A stretch of DNA of 48,567 nt from Planctomycetota bacterium (GTDB lineage: Bacteria > Planctomycetota > UBA1135 > UBA2386). Position numbers and translations under genes: made by a program. Numbering within the stretch: position 1 is the stretch's first letter; every line of letters begins with the position of its first letter. The notes beneath the pieces are model-generated. The model ran no database searches and was not told the origin of the DNA. It saw only the letters and a program-made list of their open reading frames with translations. Below are positions 16,904 through 25,679 of this stretch, piece after piece. The stretch lies in NCBI GenBank assembly GCA_025459175.1, contig JALORC010000056.1:1-48567 (forward strand), read 5' to 3'.

Positions 16904-19138
16904 ATGCGCGCACGCAGTTGGTGGGCGTCGGTGGTCTGGCTGCTCGGTGCGTTCGCGGCGAACTTCTGTGAAGCGCCGCCGGCACCGGCCGCGGCGATCG
17001 AGCGCAAGGTGTTCAGTCACCTCGAGCACGTGCCGAGCGTGTGGTTGAACAACGCGGTGCCCGAGACCTGGCGCGACTGTCGCGGCTGTCACCGCTACGA
17101 CGCGGAGCGCCAGGTCAGCGCGCCGCAGGCCGAGTGCGACAGTTGTCATGTCGGCCAAGGCACCTTGCAGCGCGACTTCCAGGCCGGCTGGGAACGCGAT
17201 CTCGCCGCCCAGAGCACGCGCACCCGCCCGGCGTTCCGCCATCACACGCACGGCATGCTCGAGTGCCGCGAGTGCCACCTGCCGAAGGACAACAACTTCG
17301 AGGTCGAGAACTACGAAGTGCGCACCGGCCCCGGTCATTGCGCGCGCTGCCATGAAGAGGGTCGGGTCACGGCCGACGTGGTCGGGGCGCTGCGCTGGTT
17401 CGCCGGCGCGCGCGAGCCGGGCTCGGCGCAGGAACTCGGCCTGCCGCTGTTCACGCCGCCGGCCGCGAGCGAGCGCGAAGCCTACGCCGCGAAGCTGCTG
17501 ACGGTGTTCGGTGGTCCTGGCGGCGGTCTCAACACGACCCCGCTGCCGACCGGCGGCAACTTCACGCACGGCGATCACCTCGGCCTGCAGTGTGCCGATT
17601 GCCACCGCGACGTGACGACCGCTTCGGCGACCGCGATCGGCACCGGCGCGATCCCGACCGAGGGCTGCAAGGACTGCCACCAGACCGCCGGTGGTGTGGC
17701 CGCGCGCCCGGCCCCGGCCGGCAAGCAGGTCAGCAAGCCGCTGGCGTCGCTCGGCGCGTTCGCACACGCCGACCACTTCGGTTGGCAGCGCGGCCAGCGT
17801 CGCGACGGCATCTGCAGCGCTGCCGCCTACAGCGAGATCGAACGTGGCTGCGTCGCGTGCCACACCTACGCGCCGGACCCGACCGGGCGCCGCGAACGCG
17901 ACTTCCCGTTCCAGCCGGGCCAGAGCAAACACACCTACGCCGATTGCATCGGCTGTCACGATCAGGCCGGCTGGCAGACCGGCGAGACCGCGGCGGCGCC
18001 GCGGCACGGTTCGACGGGTGGTTCCGGCGTCGGCTGGCAGGACTGCACACGGTGCCACGTGTTCGGCCAGCCGGACCTCGCCGAGCGGCGGCCGCAGGTC
18101 GAGATCGCGCGCTGGAGCGAGCGCACGTTCCAGTTCCCGAGCAACACGCACCCGGACATCACGACGCGCGGCATCGCGCAGGCCGAGGCGGCCGGCCGGG
18201 CACCGCTCGCCGATTGCCGCGAATGCCATCGCGCGCGCGTGCCGGAGCTGAGTTCGCGGCTGCAGCAGAAGGCGTTCCGGCACGACGTGCACCTCACGGC
18301 GGCGCCGACCGCGGCCGATTGCCTCGTGTGCCATCCACGCGCGAGCACCGCGAACGACTCCCCCTCGCTCGCCGCCGACTTCCGCACCTACGACCTCGCG
18401 GTGTGCAGCAAGTGCCACTGGGGCGGTGCGGTCACCGAGACCACGATCGAGGCCGCGGCGCCGACGGCGCGCGCGGTGGTGGCGTTCCCGCACGGGCCGC
18501 ACGTCACCGCTGGCAAGCAGGCGTGCAGCGAGTGCCACACGCTCGCCGCCGACGGCCGCGACTTCGCGACCAAGCCCGCCGCCGCCGACTGCACGCAGTG
18601 CCACGACCACCAGGAAGGGGGGCCGCGCACCGAGGGGCTGTTCGGGGCGCCGGTCGGCAGTTGTGCGAAGTGCCATCACGACCAGGATCCGGCGCCGGGT
18701 GGCAAGGCGATCGCCAGCGTGCCGTCGATCCGCGGCAGTGCGTCGGCGGCGACCGATCCGCGTCATGTGGTGCCGCAGACGGTGTTCGCCGGCTTCGCCG
18801 ACGCGCAGTTCCATCCGGCCACCGGGGAGTGCTCCAAGTGCCACAAGGCGAACCTCGCCGAGGATGGTCGCACGCTGGCGGCGATCGAGCTGCCGGCCGC
18901 GAACCACCTGTTCGCCAGCAAGAAGCTCAGCGTGCACGAGGGGCAGACGGCGAAGGAGCCGTCCGATTGTCTGCGCTGCCACTGGAAGCCGGTCGGCATG
19001 TGGGGCGCGGCGGTCGACAGCGCGGCGGGTGACCAGGACAGCAAGGCGCTGCGGCGTTCGCCGGAGTCGCGCGCGACCCGCGATCGGCTCGGCAACAGCA
19101 AGGCCGGGTATCCGGGCAGCGAGCGTGCGAAGGGTTGA
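16904..19138 (+). CDS. Heptadecahaem (17 CxxCH) periplasmic cytochrome c
   Basis: 744 aa with an N-terminal signal peptide (MRARSWWASVVWLLGAFAAN). I count 17 CxxCH motifs: CRGCH, CDSCH, CRECH, CARCH, CADCH, CKDCH, CVACH, CIGCH, CTRCH, CRECH, CLVCH, CSKCH, CSECH, CTQCH, CAKCH, CSKCH and CLRCH. Many are paired with nearby distal-ligand histidines of the FxHxxH kind (for example NFTHGDHLG and AFRHDVHL). No catalytic domain is visible, so it looks like an electron wire or storage cytochrome. The ATG is 1 nt after the stop of the FAD-FHA-ferredoxin gene, so the two are translationally linked. A hairpin lies shortly after its stop. Confidence 0.85.
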   Translation: MRARSWWASVVWLLGAFAANFCEAPPAPAAAIERKVFSHLEHVPSVWLNNAVPETWRDCRGCHRYDAERQVSAPQAECDSCHVGQGTLQRDFQAGWERDLAAQSTRTRPAFRHHTHGMLECRECHLPKDNNFEVENYEVRTGPGHCARCHEEGRVTADVVGALRWFAGAREPGSAQELGLPLFTPPAASEREAYAAKLLTVFGGPGGGLNTTPLPTGGNFTHGDHLGLQCADCHRDVTTASATAIGTGAIPTEGCKDCHQTAGGVAARPAPAGKQVSKPLASLGAFAHADHFGWQRGQRRDGICSAAAYSEIERGCVACHTYAPDPTGRRERDFPFQPGQSKHTYADCIGCHDQAGWQTGETAAAPRHGSTGGSGVGWQDCTRCHVFGQPDLAERRPQVEIARWSERTFQFPSNTHPDITTRGIAQAEAAGRAPLADCRECHRARVPELSSRLQQKAFRHDVHLTAAPTAADCLVCHPRASTANDSPSLAADFRTYDLAVCSKCHWGGAVTETTIEAAAPTARAVVAFPHGPHVTAGKQACSECHTLAADGRDFATKPAAADCTQCHDHQEGGPRTEGLFGAPVGSCAKCHHDQDPAPGGKAIASVPSIRGSASAATDPRHVVPQTVFAGFADAQFHPATGECSKCHKANLAEDGRTLAAIELPAANHLFASKKLSVHEGQTAKEPSDCLRCHWKPVGMWGAAVDSAAGDQDSKALRRSPESRATRDRLGNSKAGYPGSERAKG

Positions 19139-19155
19139 GTTCGCGGCGCCTGCTT

Positions 19156-19172
19156 GCGACCTGGCCAGTCGC
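19156..19172 (+). terminator. Hairpin after the 17-haem cytochrome gene
   Basis: GCGAC (19156-19160) pairs with GTCGC (19168-19172) around CTGGCCA. The flanking CGCC and GGCG may extend the stem. It lies 17 bases after the stop codon and has no T tract. Confidence 0.35.
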
Positions 19173-19338
19173 TGCGGCGATCGGCTCCTCGGTGTTGGGG
19201 CAGGCTCCTAGATTCGATCCGGGGACTGAAGAACTGTGAGCGTGATTTGAATCTCGCTTCGCGTGGGAGCGTCACGTCGCCAATAGGGTCGGCCGCTGTG
19301 GCCGCGCTTGTGCTGCTTCCCTTTTCGCACGCACCCAG

Positions 19339-19367
19339 TTGACTCTCTCTCTCTCTCTCTCTAATCC
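19339..19367 (+). promoter_or_regulatory. Candidate promoter whose spacer is a CT repeat
   Basis: TTGACT (19339-19344) matches a sigma-70 -35 box at five of six positions. After a 17-base spacer made almost entirely of CT units comes TAATCC (19362-19367), a weak -10 candidate. The only downstream gene starts at 19444. The -10 match is poor, so the call is tentative. Confidence 0.35.
19343..19362. repeat. (CT)10 dinucleotide tract
   Basis: Ten perfect CT units, 82 bases upstream of an ATG. Such tracts are prone to slipped-strand changes in steps of two bases. This one sits in the likely promoter or leader of the small secreted-protein gene, not in its coding frame. Confidence 0.95.
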
Positions 19368-19443
19368 CGGCGGGGTCGAATTTTCTGCCCCCCGGAACCC
19401 GCGAGGGAATCGGTCGTTCAGTCGATCGTTCGAAGGAGCAAAG

Positions 19444-19830
19444 ATGATCCGTCCATTCACCGTGGCTGCGTTGTCCACCAGCCTGTTTTTGTGTAATGCC
19501 GTTGGAGCTCAGGTCACGGTTACGGTTCCCGATGGGGCCGGGAGTCCGTCTGCGCCACCCAGTCCCGGTCAGGTCGATCTGTGCGATGCGAACCCCGGCA
19601 GCAACACGCAGGTGGTCGAAGTGATTGCCGATCCGTCGCGAGCGGACAAGACCTTCAAGGCCCAGAAGATCGGCAAGGACGGCAACCCGGTCGGCCCTGT
19701 TCGTGAGATCAGCGCGACGAGTGGGTTCCCGTTTTCATTGGGAGAGGGGGAGAAGGTGGTGGCCTGGGACAGCGATGATCCCAGCAGCGAAGACGACAAG
19801 GCCCCGGGAGCCACGGTGAAGGTCAGTTGA
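19444..19830 (+). CDS. Small secreted protein of unknown function
   Basis: 128 aa with a signal peptide (MIRPFTVAALSTSLFLCNAV, cleavage probably at GAQ). The mature part is short, Pro/Gly/Asp-rich and beta-like (QVVEVIADPSRADKTFKAQK; EGEKVVAWDSDDPSSEDD), with no family I recognise. The start is well supported by GAAGGAG five bases upstream. The stop overlaps the TTG start of the next gene (TTGA), so the two are probably an operon. Its composition is visibly less GC-rich than the cytochrome genes. The (CT)10 tract upstream may vary its expression. Confidence 0.7.
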   Translation: MIRPFTVAALSTSLFLCNAVGAQVTVTVPDGAGSPSAPPSPGQVDLCDANPGSNTQVVEVIADPSRADKTFKAQKIGKDGNPVGPVREISATSGFPFSLGEGEKVVAWDSDDPSSEDDKAPGATVKVS

Positions 19831-21884
19831 ACAGATCGGCGCAGTCACGCATCGCGGCGATCGTCGTGCTGGGCACGGCGATCGCCTGGTTCGCTGGGTT
19901 CTTCTGCCAGCCGTCGTTGATTGCGCCAGCAGACTTCGGCAGCACCAATGCAGATCACCGAAGCTCCGTTGGTGCGAACCAGACTGCTCCGGCCATCGGC
20001 GCCGAGCGCACCGTCGCGGTGCCCTCTGAACCGACGTCGGTCGGCCCCACGGTGCTGCAGGCATGTTTCGTGCTGGATGCCGCGGATGGAGCCGCGTTGG
20101 TCGGGCTTGAGCTGTCGGTCGAGCGCGAGGGTAGTGGTGCGTTCGTCTGCCGGAGCGAACTGGAAGGCAAGGTCATGCTGCCGATCGGGAACTGCCGCCT
20201 TCACTGTCCCGACCCCGCCAAGGTCGTGGTGGAACCTGCTCAGCGGATCGAAGTCGGCCGACCGTCCGTCGTGTGGGTGGCTGACCTGACCCCTGCCTTC
20301 GTCCGCGTCGTCGACGAGAGGTTCCATCCGATCGCGTCGGCAGTGGTCTCAGGCAGCAAGCCCGAGAAGTTCCGGATCACGAACGACGAGGGCCTGGCGC
20401 CGCTGGATCCGGGGCAGATCGAGTTGTCGGTCGCCTGTGTCGGATACGTGCCTGTGCACGACGTCCTGCCCGCGAGAATCGTCGGGGAGCACTCGGTGAT
20501 GCTGCAACGCTCGGCCGCTCTCGGTGGCCCATTGCGCTGCGTCGATACCGAGGGTGAACCGCTGGCCGGTGTCGTCGTCCGCGCCAATCTCGCGCGGCCA
20601 ACGGAGAGTGGGAGCGCGGTGGTGACTCTCGGCCACACGGACGAACGCGGCGAGCTGCAGGTGCCAGCCGAATGCCTTGTTGCCCCGAGGTACTACTTCT
20701 CCGGTACCGCCTTCCCTTGCGTGTTGACGCCATCTTCGAGTGTGGTCGGAGGTGGCGAGGCGGGCCGGACGTTCGTCGTGCCACGGACGGAGATGGCGAG
20801 AATCGACGTGCACCCTGCAGTCGACGTCATGGAGCCGATCTGGCAGTTCGAGCAGCGTGGTCCCGCTCGCGACGGCGACTTCTATCTCGGGCATCTGGCA
20901 CCGTTGCGCCGGGTGGACGCAGGCTGGTTCGAGGTGGCGATGCCATTGCAGTGGCCGGTGGCTGCATCGTGCATCGACGGACGGGGCCGCACCTGGCAGG
21001 GCTCGGTGCGTCTGATCGATCAAGCTGTGCCGATCCGCGTCGAGCTTGCGTCGACCGAAGCCCTGCGGCGCGTGACGTTGATCAGCAGCGACGAGCCGAT
21101 CGAGAGGGTTCGTCTCAGCACGACCGGTCCAGGGGCGATGCACCGAAGTCTGGTCCCGGTGTCCCTGACGAAAACAGGTCTGACGGCCGACTTCGCGGCT
21201 CCGATCTGCAGTTGCAGCTTCGAAGTCACTGGTGCACGCGGGACCACATGCATCGTCGAATGCAGCCAGGGTACGGCACCGCAGTCGTTGGTGCTGGAGG
21301 CGCTCTCCCAGAGGGCTCGAGTTGCCGTTCTGGTCGTCGACGAACGCGGGCAGCCGGTGCACGACGTGATCGTCGAGTGCAAACGGCAGCTGGACCTGCA
21401 GCGGATCATCGCGATGAACGACGCGCCGTGCGCCGAGCGTTTGTCGATGGTGACCCAGGTACGGGTGGCTCACGATGGCGTGGCCGATTGCCTGCTGCCG
21501 CCGGGCGAGTACCGGATCGGGCTACTGCATCTGCCCTGGCGTCGTACCATCCGCGGGGACATCGAGGCCCAGCTGCCAACGGGTACCGATGTGGTCAGGG
21601 TTGCAGGAGATCTGCCGGGTCAGATCCGATTGACCGCGTCTCGTCCTCGCCGCATCTCGATCCGGCTGACGGCACGGGACGGCAGCCGCCTTCCAGCTGT
21701 CTGGCAGCTGCACAATGTGCACGACCACTCCGTGCGGGAGTTTCGCGGTGAGGCGGTCGAACTGTGGACCGCGAGTGCGGGCGAGAGTTGGCAGGTGCGC
21801 GATGTGGAGTCGCGCGTGCTGGCGACGTTCCAACTTCCGGCTGGTGTGCAAGCGGTGGAAGTGGTGGTGCCCGTCGGCCTTTAG
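19827..21884 (+). CDS. Exported or membrane-anchored modular beta-sandwich protein
   Basis: 685 aa from the TTG at 19827, which overlaps the preceding TGA and has GAAGG four bases upstream. The N-terminal hydrophobic helix (AAIVVLGTAIAWFAGFFC) is either a signal peptide or an anchor. The rest is a chain of carboxypeptidase-regulatory-like modules: FVRVVDERFHPIASAVVSG, LRCVDTEGEPLAGVVVRAN and VAVLVVDERGQPVHDVIVEC. It resembles the proteins at 4-1869 and 4001-5818 in layout but not closely in sequence. It is coupled to a small secreted protein, which may be its partner. Function unknown. Confidence 0.7.
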   Translation: MNRSAQSRIAAIVVLGTAIAWFAGFFCQPSLIAPADFGSTNADHRSSVGANQTAPAIGAERTVAVPSEPTSVGPTVLQACFVLDAADGAALVGLELSVEREGSGAFVCRSELEGKVMLPIGNCRLHCPDPAKVVVEPAQRIEVGRPSVVWVADLTPAFVRVVDERFHPIASAVVSGSKPEKFRITNDEGLAPLDPGQIELSVACVGYVPVHDVLPARIVGEHSVMLQRSAALGGPLRCVDTEGEPLAGVVVRANLARPTESGSAVVTLGHTDERGELQVPAECLVAPRYYFSGTAFPCVLTPSSSVVGGGEAGRTFVVPRTEMARIDVHPAVDVMEPIWQFEQRGPARDGDFYLGHLAPLRRVDAGWFEVAMPLQWPVAASCIDGRGRTWQGSVRLIDQAVPIRVELASTEALRRVTLISSDEPIERVRLSTTGPGAMHRSLVPVSLTKTGLTADFAAPICSCSFEVTGARGTTCIVECSQGTAPQSLVLEALSQRARVAVLVVDERGQPVHDVIVECKRQLDLQRIIAMNDAPCAERLSMVTQVRVAHDGVADCLLPPGEYRIGLLHLPWRRTIRGDIEAQLPTGTDVVRVAGDLPGQIRLTASRPRRISIRLTARDGSRLPAVWQLHNVHDHSVREFRGEAVELWTASAGESWQVRDVESRVLATFQLPAGVQAVEVVVPVGL

Positions 21885-21913
21885 GCTTGGTCCGTATCGG
21901 AGCCGCGGCGCGG

Positions 21914-23239
21914 TCAGAACGACCGGTCGCCGACCACGAACGACGCGTCGTTGGTCACCGACAACCCGGTGCTGTTGAGCGTGGGGTCGAAGCAGAGCGC
22001 CTGCTCGAACACCCGGGTGCCGATCGCGGCGGCCACGAACGGGAAGCTGGCGGCGAGCTCGCCGGTGCCGCTGGCATCGGTGAGCACGATCTGCAGGACT
22101 TGCGGATCGACGCGGACCAGGCATTGGGTTCCCTGGCCACCGATGTCGAGCAACACCGGCAGCGGCACACTGCCGCCGAGCGCCGTGGTGTCGGACAGCC
22201 CGAACATGAAGGCCGCGAACGACGACGGGATCGTGTTCTCGATGCGGGTCACGAACGTCGAGTTGAACACCGCGGTCTCACCCCGCAGATATCCGAGCTG
22301 CGGCCGCTGCCCGTTGCTGCCGATGCAGGCATTGGTCGCCGGTTGCACGCTGGTCGTGCTGGCGAACAAGACCGGCGCAGTCACGCCGATCAGTTCGGTG
22401 CGCAGCGAGTAGCGACCGGTTGATGCGATGTCCCAGGGGCCGACGCCGCTGCTGCCCAGACTGTTCACGGCGACCGCGTAGGTGCCGGGCTGGAGCGCTC
22501 CGTTCGAAGTCAGCTGGACGCGATGGCTGAACACGTCGCTGAAGGTGGTGCCGATCCCGACCCAGGTGCCGGGCGTGGTCTCCTGGAAGAACCGCAGGCC
22601 CAGGAAGTCGAGTTGCGGGATGCCACCGTCGTCGAGCGCGGCGATGCGGACGTTGCCGGGGCTGCCGAGCGTGAACGACCAGAAGTCGGTGTCGCCGAGC
22701 GTGAGCGTGCCCTCGACGGTGTCGCCGAGGAGCATCGGCGAAGGCGCGCCGCCCGGCTGCCGGGGATCATTCGGTTCGGCGGCCTCGGTCGCGTCGATCG
22801 GTCGGCTCGGCAGCACGAAGAAGTCCAGGTCGTAGGCCACGAGGCCGGTGCCGCTCTTGCGGTTGACGCGCCACAGGTAGGAGCCGGTGGGCACGGTCAC
22901 GCCGCAATCCGCGGCGCGGATGATCGCGGAGTCGTCGTTCCAGGCGAGGCGCGTGGTGCCGGTGGCGTCGTACAACGCGATGCGGGTGTCGGGGGTCGTG
23001 CTCTGCGACAGAGTGCCCGCGTTCAACGCGCGCAGGTGCACCTGGCCCGGAGCCGTCAGCGTGAACGAGTACCATTCCTCGTCGACGGCAGCGGCGAAGC
23101 TGGCCCGGATCTGTTGACCAGGGCTGATTGCCTGGGCCTGGGCGGGGGTGTTGTTCGGCTCGACCTCGAGCACGATCTGGGCCTGCGCGGTGAGGGCGGT
23201 GATGACCAGTGGTAGGGTCAGGAAGCGTGCATGCAGCAT
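21914..23239 (-). CDS. Secreted PPC-domain protein, shorter paralogue
   Basis: 441 aa with signal peptide MLHARFLTLPLVITALTAQA. The mature protein starts with a PPC (bacterial pre-peptidase C-terminal) module: VLEVEPNNTPAQAQAI, DEEWYSFTLTAPGQVHL, then DTRIALYDATGTTRLAWNDD. A second PPC-like module starts at TEAAEPNDPRQPG. The C-terminal 150 residues (NACIGSNGQRPQLGYLRGE to SFVVGD) form a separate module shared with the neighbour gene. It is a tandem paralogue of the 23572-25287 gene, transcribed in the same direction, and converges with the gene ending at 21884. Probably exported; likely binding or structural rather than enzymatic, since no catalytic domain is fused. Confidence 0.8.
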   Translation of the reverse strand: MLHARFLTLPLVITALTAQAQIVLEVEPNNTPAQAQAISPGQQIRASFAAAVDEEWYSFTLTAPGQVHLRALNAGTLSQSTTPDTRIALYDATGTTRLAWNDDSAIIRAADCGVTVPTGSYLWRVNRKSGTGLVAYDLDFFVLPSRPIDATEAAEPNDPRQPGGAPSPMLLGDTVEGTLTLGDTDFWSFTLGSPGNVRIAALDDGGIPQLDFLGLRFFQETTPGTWVGIGTTFSDVFSHRVQLTSNGALQPGTYAVAVNSLGSSGVGPWDIASTGRYSLRTELIGVTAPVLFASTTSVQPATNACIGSNGQRPQLGYLRGETAVFNSTFVTRIENTIPSSFAAFMFGLSDTTALGGSVPLPVLLDIGGQGTQCLVRVDPQVLQIVLTDASGTGELAASFPFVAAAIGTRVFEQALCFDPTLNSTGLSVTNDASFVVGDRSF

Positions 23240-23571
23240 GATGGGAGAGGGATGCCGCGCCAGCTGGGGCCCTGCGCTGCGGCAGGAGTTAGGAACAGTG
23301 AATGGCGAGGTAACCATCCTGCAACATTAAGATGTGGCCGTGGGCATTTCGGTGCGCCTGCTCGGCGAACGCGATTCGCGCGCATTGGTTGGCGCGCGTG
23401 GCACGGACCCGAATCGACGGCATCGCTAGGCCGGATGGGTCGACGCGCCGGTTGTTGCCGCCCGTGTGGCGGCGTCCCGGCGATCGCGGAGCCGGGCGCC
23501 TGCTGACGAGCCCGATCAGAAGGGCCCGATCACAACGGCCGAATCAGAATGGCCGAATCAGAATGGCCGAA
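23240..23571. other. Intergenic region between two PPC paralogues
   Basis: About 330 bp between the end of the longer PPC gene and the start of the shorter one, both leftward. It must contain the promoter of the shorter gene. It also holds most of a 14-bp tandem repeat array at its right edge. No gene is supported. Confidence 0.5.
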
Positions 23572-23578
23572 TCAGAAT
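23509..23578. repeat. 14-bp tandem repeat, five units
   Basis: Three perfect copies of GGCCGAATCAGAAT (23537-23550, 23551-23564, 23565-23578) follow two diverged copies (23509-23522 and 23523-23536). The last copy covers the TGA stop of the longer PPC gene on the minus strand. Confidence 0.9.
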
Positions 23579-25287
23579 GGCAGGTCGCCGACCACGAACG
23601 ACGCGTCGTTGGTCACCGACAACCCGCTCGCGTTCAGCGTCGGGTCGAAGCACAGCGCCTGCTCGAACACCCTGGTCCCGATCGCCGCGGCGACATACGG
23701 GAAATTGTAGGCGAACTCGCCGGTGCCGTTGGCATCGGTCAGCACGATCAGCAGCAGCTGCGGATCGACGCGGATGCTGCACGTGGTCGGCAGGCCCTGC
23801 GCATCGAGGCCGCCGATGTCGAGCGGGACCGGCAGCGTGACCGTGCCACCGAGCGCGGTGGTGTTCGACAGGCCGAGCATGATCGCCGCGAACGACGACG
23901 GGATCGTGCGTTCGATACGGGTCACGAACGTCGAGTTGAACACCGCCGTCTCGCCCGGCAGGTAACCGATCAGCGGCCGCAGGCCGGTGCTGCCGACGCA
24001 GGCGTTGGTCGACGCCGGCTCGACGCGCGTCGTGCTCGCCACGTAGAGCGGCGTGGTGGCGCCGGTGTGCAGCAGGTAGTCGCCGCTGAGGGCGAACTGC
24101 GACGCGGCGATCTCGAGGTAGTAGAGGCCCGGCGTGACCAGCGTCGTGATCAGGCGCCCGTGCGTGGTCGCACCACCCGAGCCGCTGCCGAACGTGTTGC
24201 CGAAGCCGTCCCAGACGCGCAGCGTCGAGCCGGGCAGCGGGTTGGTGCCGGTGCCCTCCGCCATCGCCGCGATCGTGGTCGGCGCCGAGACGACGAACGC
24301 GTACCAGTCCGGTTCGTTGGCCGCCTGCGCGGTGCCCAGTGCATCGAGGCCGAGCGTGATCGGCGTCGCGGTGGCGGGCGTCTGGTTGGGTTCGGCCCCT
24401 TCCGGTACGGTGCCGCCCGGCATGTCGATCAGCGCCGTGCGCAGCGAGTACTTGCCGGTCTTCACATAGTCCCACGGTGCAGTGCCGGCCGCGGCCGTGC
24501 CTGCCTGCACGGCGATCGCGTAGGTGCCGGCGGCGAGCATGCCCGGGTGCTGCAGGTTGGCGACGCGGTGGCTCGCGGCGTTGGTCGCGGCCACGCCGAG
24601 CGCGACCCACGTGGTCGGTGAGGTCTGCTGCCAGTAGCGCAGGCTCATGTTGTCCAACTGCGGCACGCCGCCGTCGTCGAACGAGACCGCCTGCACGATG
24701 CCCGGGTTGACCAGCGTGAACGACCAGAAGTCGACGTCCGTCGGTGCGCTCAGCGTGCCCTCGACGGTGTTGCCGAGCGTGATCGGGGTCGGCACGCCGG
24801 GGGCCGGCAAGGTCGGATCGTTCGGCTCGGCGCCTTCGACGGTGTTGATCGCGCGACCCGGCAGCACGAAGAAGTCGAGGTCGTAGGCCGCCGCGGCGGT
24901 GATCGTGGTCTTGAGACCGACGCGCCACAGGTAGGAGCCGGCCGGCACGGTGACGCCGCAGTCGGCGCGGGTGCCCGAGGCGCCGTCGTTCCAGCTGAGG
25001 CGCGTGGTGCCGGCCGCGTCGTAGAGGGCGATGCGGGTGTCGCGGCTCGTGCTCAGCGACAGGTTGGCGGAGTTCAGCGTGCGCAGGTGCACCTGGCCCG
25101 GGGCCGCGAGCGTGAACGCGAACCACTCCTCGTCGGTGGTGGTGGCGAAGGAGGCCTGGATGTGCTGGCCGGGCGTGATCGGCTGGGCCTGGGCCGGGGT
25201 GTCGTTCGGCTCGACCTCGAGCACGATCTGCGCCTGGGCGGTGAGGGCCGAGATGGCCAGCGGGAGGGCCAGGTAGGGGATGCGCAT
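23572..25287 (-). CDS. Secreted PPC-domain protein, longer paralogue
   Basis: 571 aa with signal peptide MRIPYLALPLAISALTAQA. The order is: PPC module (VLEVEPNDTPAQAQPI, DEEWFAFTLAAPGQVHL); second PPC-like module (TVEGAEPNDPTLPAPG); third PPC-like module (EGAEPNQTPATATPITLG, EPDWYAFVV, GLYYLEIA), absent from the shorter paralogue; and the shared C-terminal module (ACVGSTGLRPLIGYLPGE to SFVVGD). The ATG at 25287 is chosen because it gives a signal peptide; the open frame runs upstream without coding character. It probably arose by duplication with gain or loss of one module. Function unknown; probably cell-surface. Confidence 0.8.
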   Translation of the reverse strand: MRIPYLALPLAISALTAQAQIVLEVEPNDTPAQAQPITPGQHIQASFATTTDEEWFAFTLAAPGQVHLRTLNSANLSLSTSRDTRIALYDAAGTTRLSWNDGASGTRADCGVTVPAGSYLWRVGLKTTITAAAAYDLDFFVLPGRAINTVEGAEPNDPTLPAPGVPTPITLGNTVEGTLSAPTDVDFWSFTLVNPGIVQAVSFDDGGVPQLDNMSLRYWQQTSPTTWVALGVAATNAASHRVANLQHPGMLAAGTYAIAVQAGTAAAGTAPWDYVKTGKYSLRTALIDMPGGTVPEGAEPNQTPATATPITLGLDALGTAQAANEPDWYAFVVSAPTTIAAMAEGTGTNPLPGSTLRVWDGFGNTFGSGSGGATTHGRLITTLVTPGLYYLEIAASQFALSGDYLLHTGATTPLYVASTTRVEPASTNACVGSTGLRPLIGYLPGETAVFNSTFVTRIERTIPSSFAAIMLGLSNTTALGGTVTLPVPLDIGGLDAQGLPTTCSIRVDPQLLLIVLTDANGTGEFAYNFPYVAAAIGTRVFEQALCFDPTLNASGLSVTNDASFVVGDLPF

Positions 25288-25529
25288 GATGGGGAGGGGT
25301 CTCGTGGGTCGCGGTTCTGGGGTGCGGCGAAGCATGCCGCAGCAGGGTCTCAGGCGCCGAAACGCCGCCGGAAGCCAATGGAACCGCGGCGGCGGGCAGG
25401 AATGGGCGGCTCGCGGGCGGCTGGTGCGGAAGTGCTGGTGGCGCCGGTGGATCGCTCGCGCGGGGTGGGGTGCTTGCTTACGCTGTCGGCCAGTTTCCCG
25501 ACCCTTGGCCCCTCGACGGAAGAGAGCCC

Positions 25530-25679
25530 GTGGCATCAGAGCGCCGAACCCGTAAGCCTGCCGTCCCCGCCGCATCTCCGACCGCTGCCTACCGGGCGCG
25601 CAAAGTCGCGGCCAAGATCGTTGGAGACACCGGCAACGAGTTGCCGGCCGAGCAGGCTTCGCAGGAGTCGAAGGGATGA
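25530..25679 (+). CDS. Small basic protein coupled to an OLD-like ATPase
   Basis: 49 aa from the GTG at 25530, with a GGAAGAG ribosome binding site seven bases upstream and a TACGCT box at 25479-25484. Its TGA overlaps the ATG of the next gene (ATGA). It begins with a basic stretch (ASERRTRKP, AAYRARKVAAKI) and has no recognisable domain. It might be a partner, an inhibitor or just a leader peptide that couples translation. The start and reading frame are plausible, not proven. Confidence 0.45.
   Translation: MASERRTRKPAVPAASPTAAYRARKVAAKIVGDTGNELPAEQASQESKG

Larger units (their letters stand above)
19139..19443. other. Intergenic region with terminator-like hairpin, promoter candidate and (CT)10
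   Basis: This 305-bp stretch separates the 17-haem gene from a small secreted-protein gene. It holds a hairpin near its start, a TTGACT element, the (CT)10 tract and a strong GAAGGAG ribosome binding site at 19432-19438. The short open frames in it look non-coding. Confidence 0.6.

Noticed and set aside
9847..17007. A very long open frame on the minus strand (over 2300 codons).
   Set aside because: It is the shadow of the cytochrome operon on the opposite strand. Only its last 122 codons form the DGPF protein.
19339..19443. An N-terminal extension of the small secreted protein through the CT tract (TTG start).
   Set aside because: The extension destroys the signal peptide position, and a strong ribosome binding site precedes the ATG at 19444.
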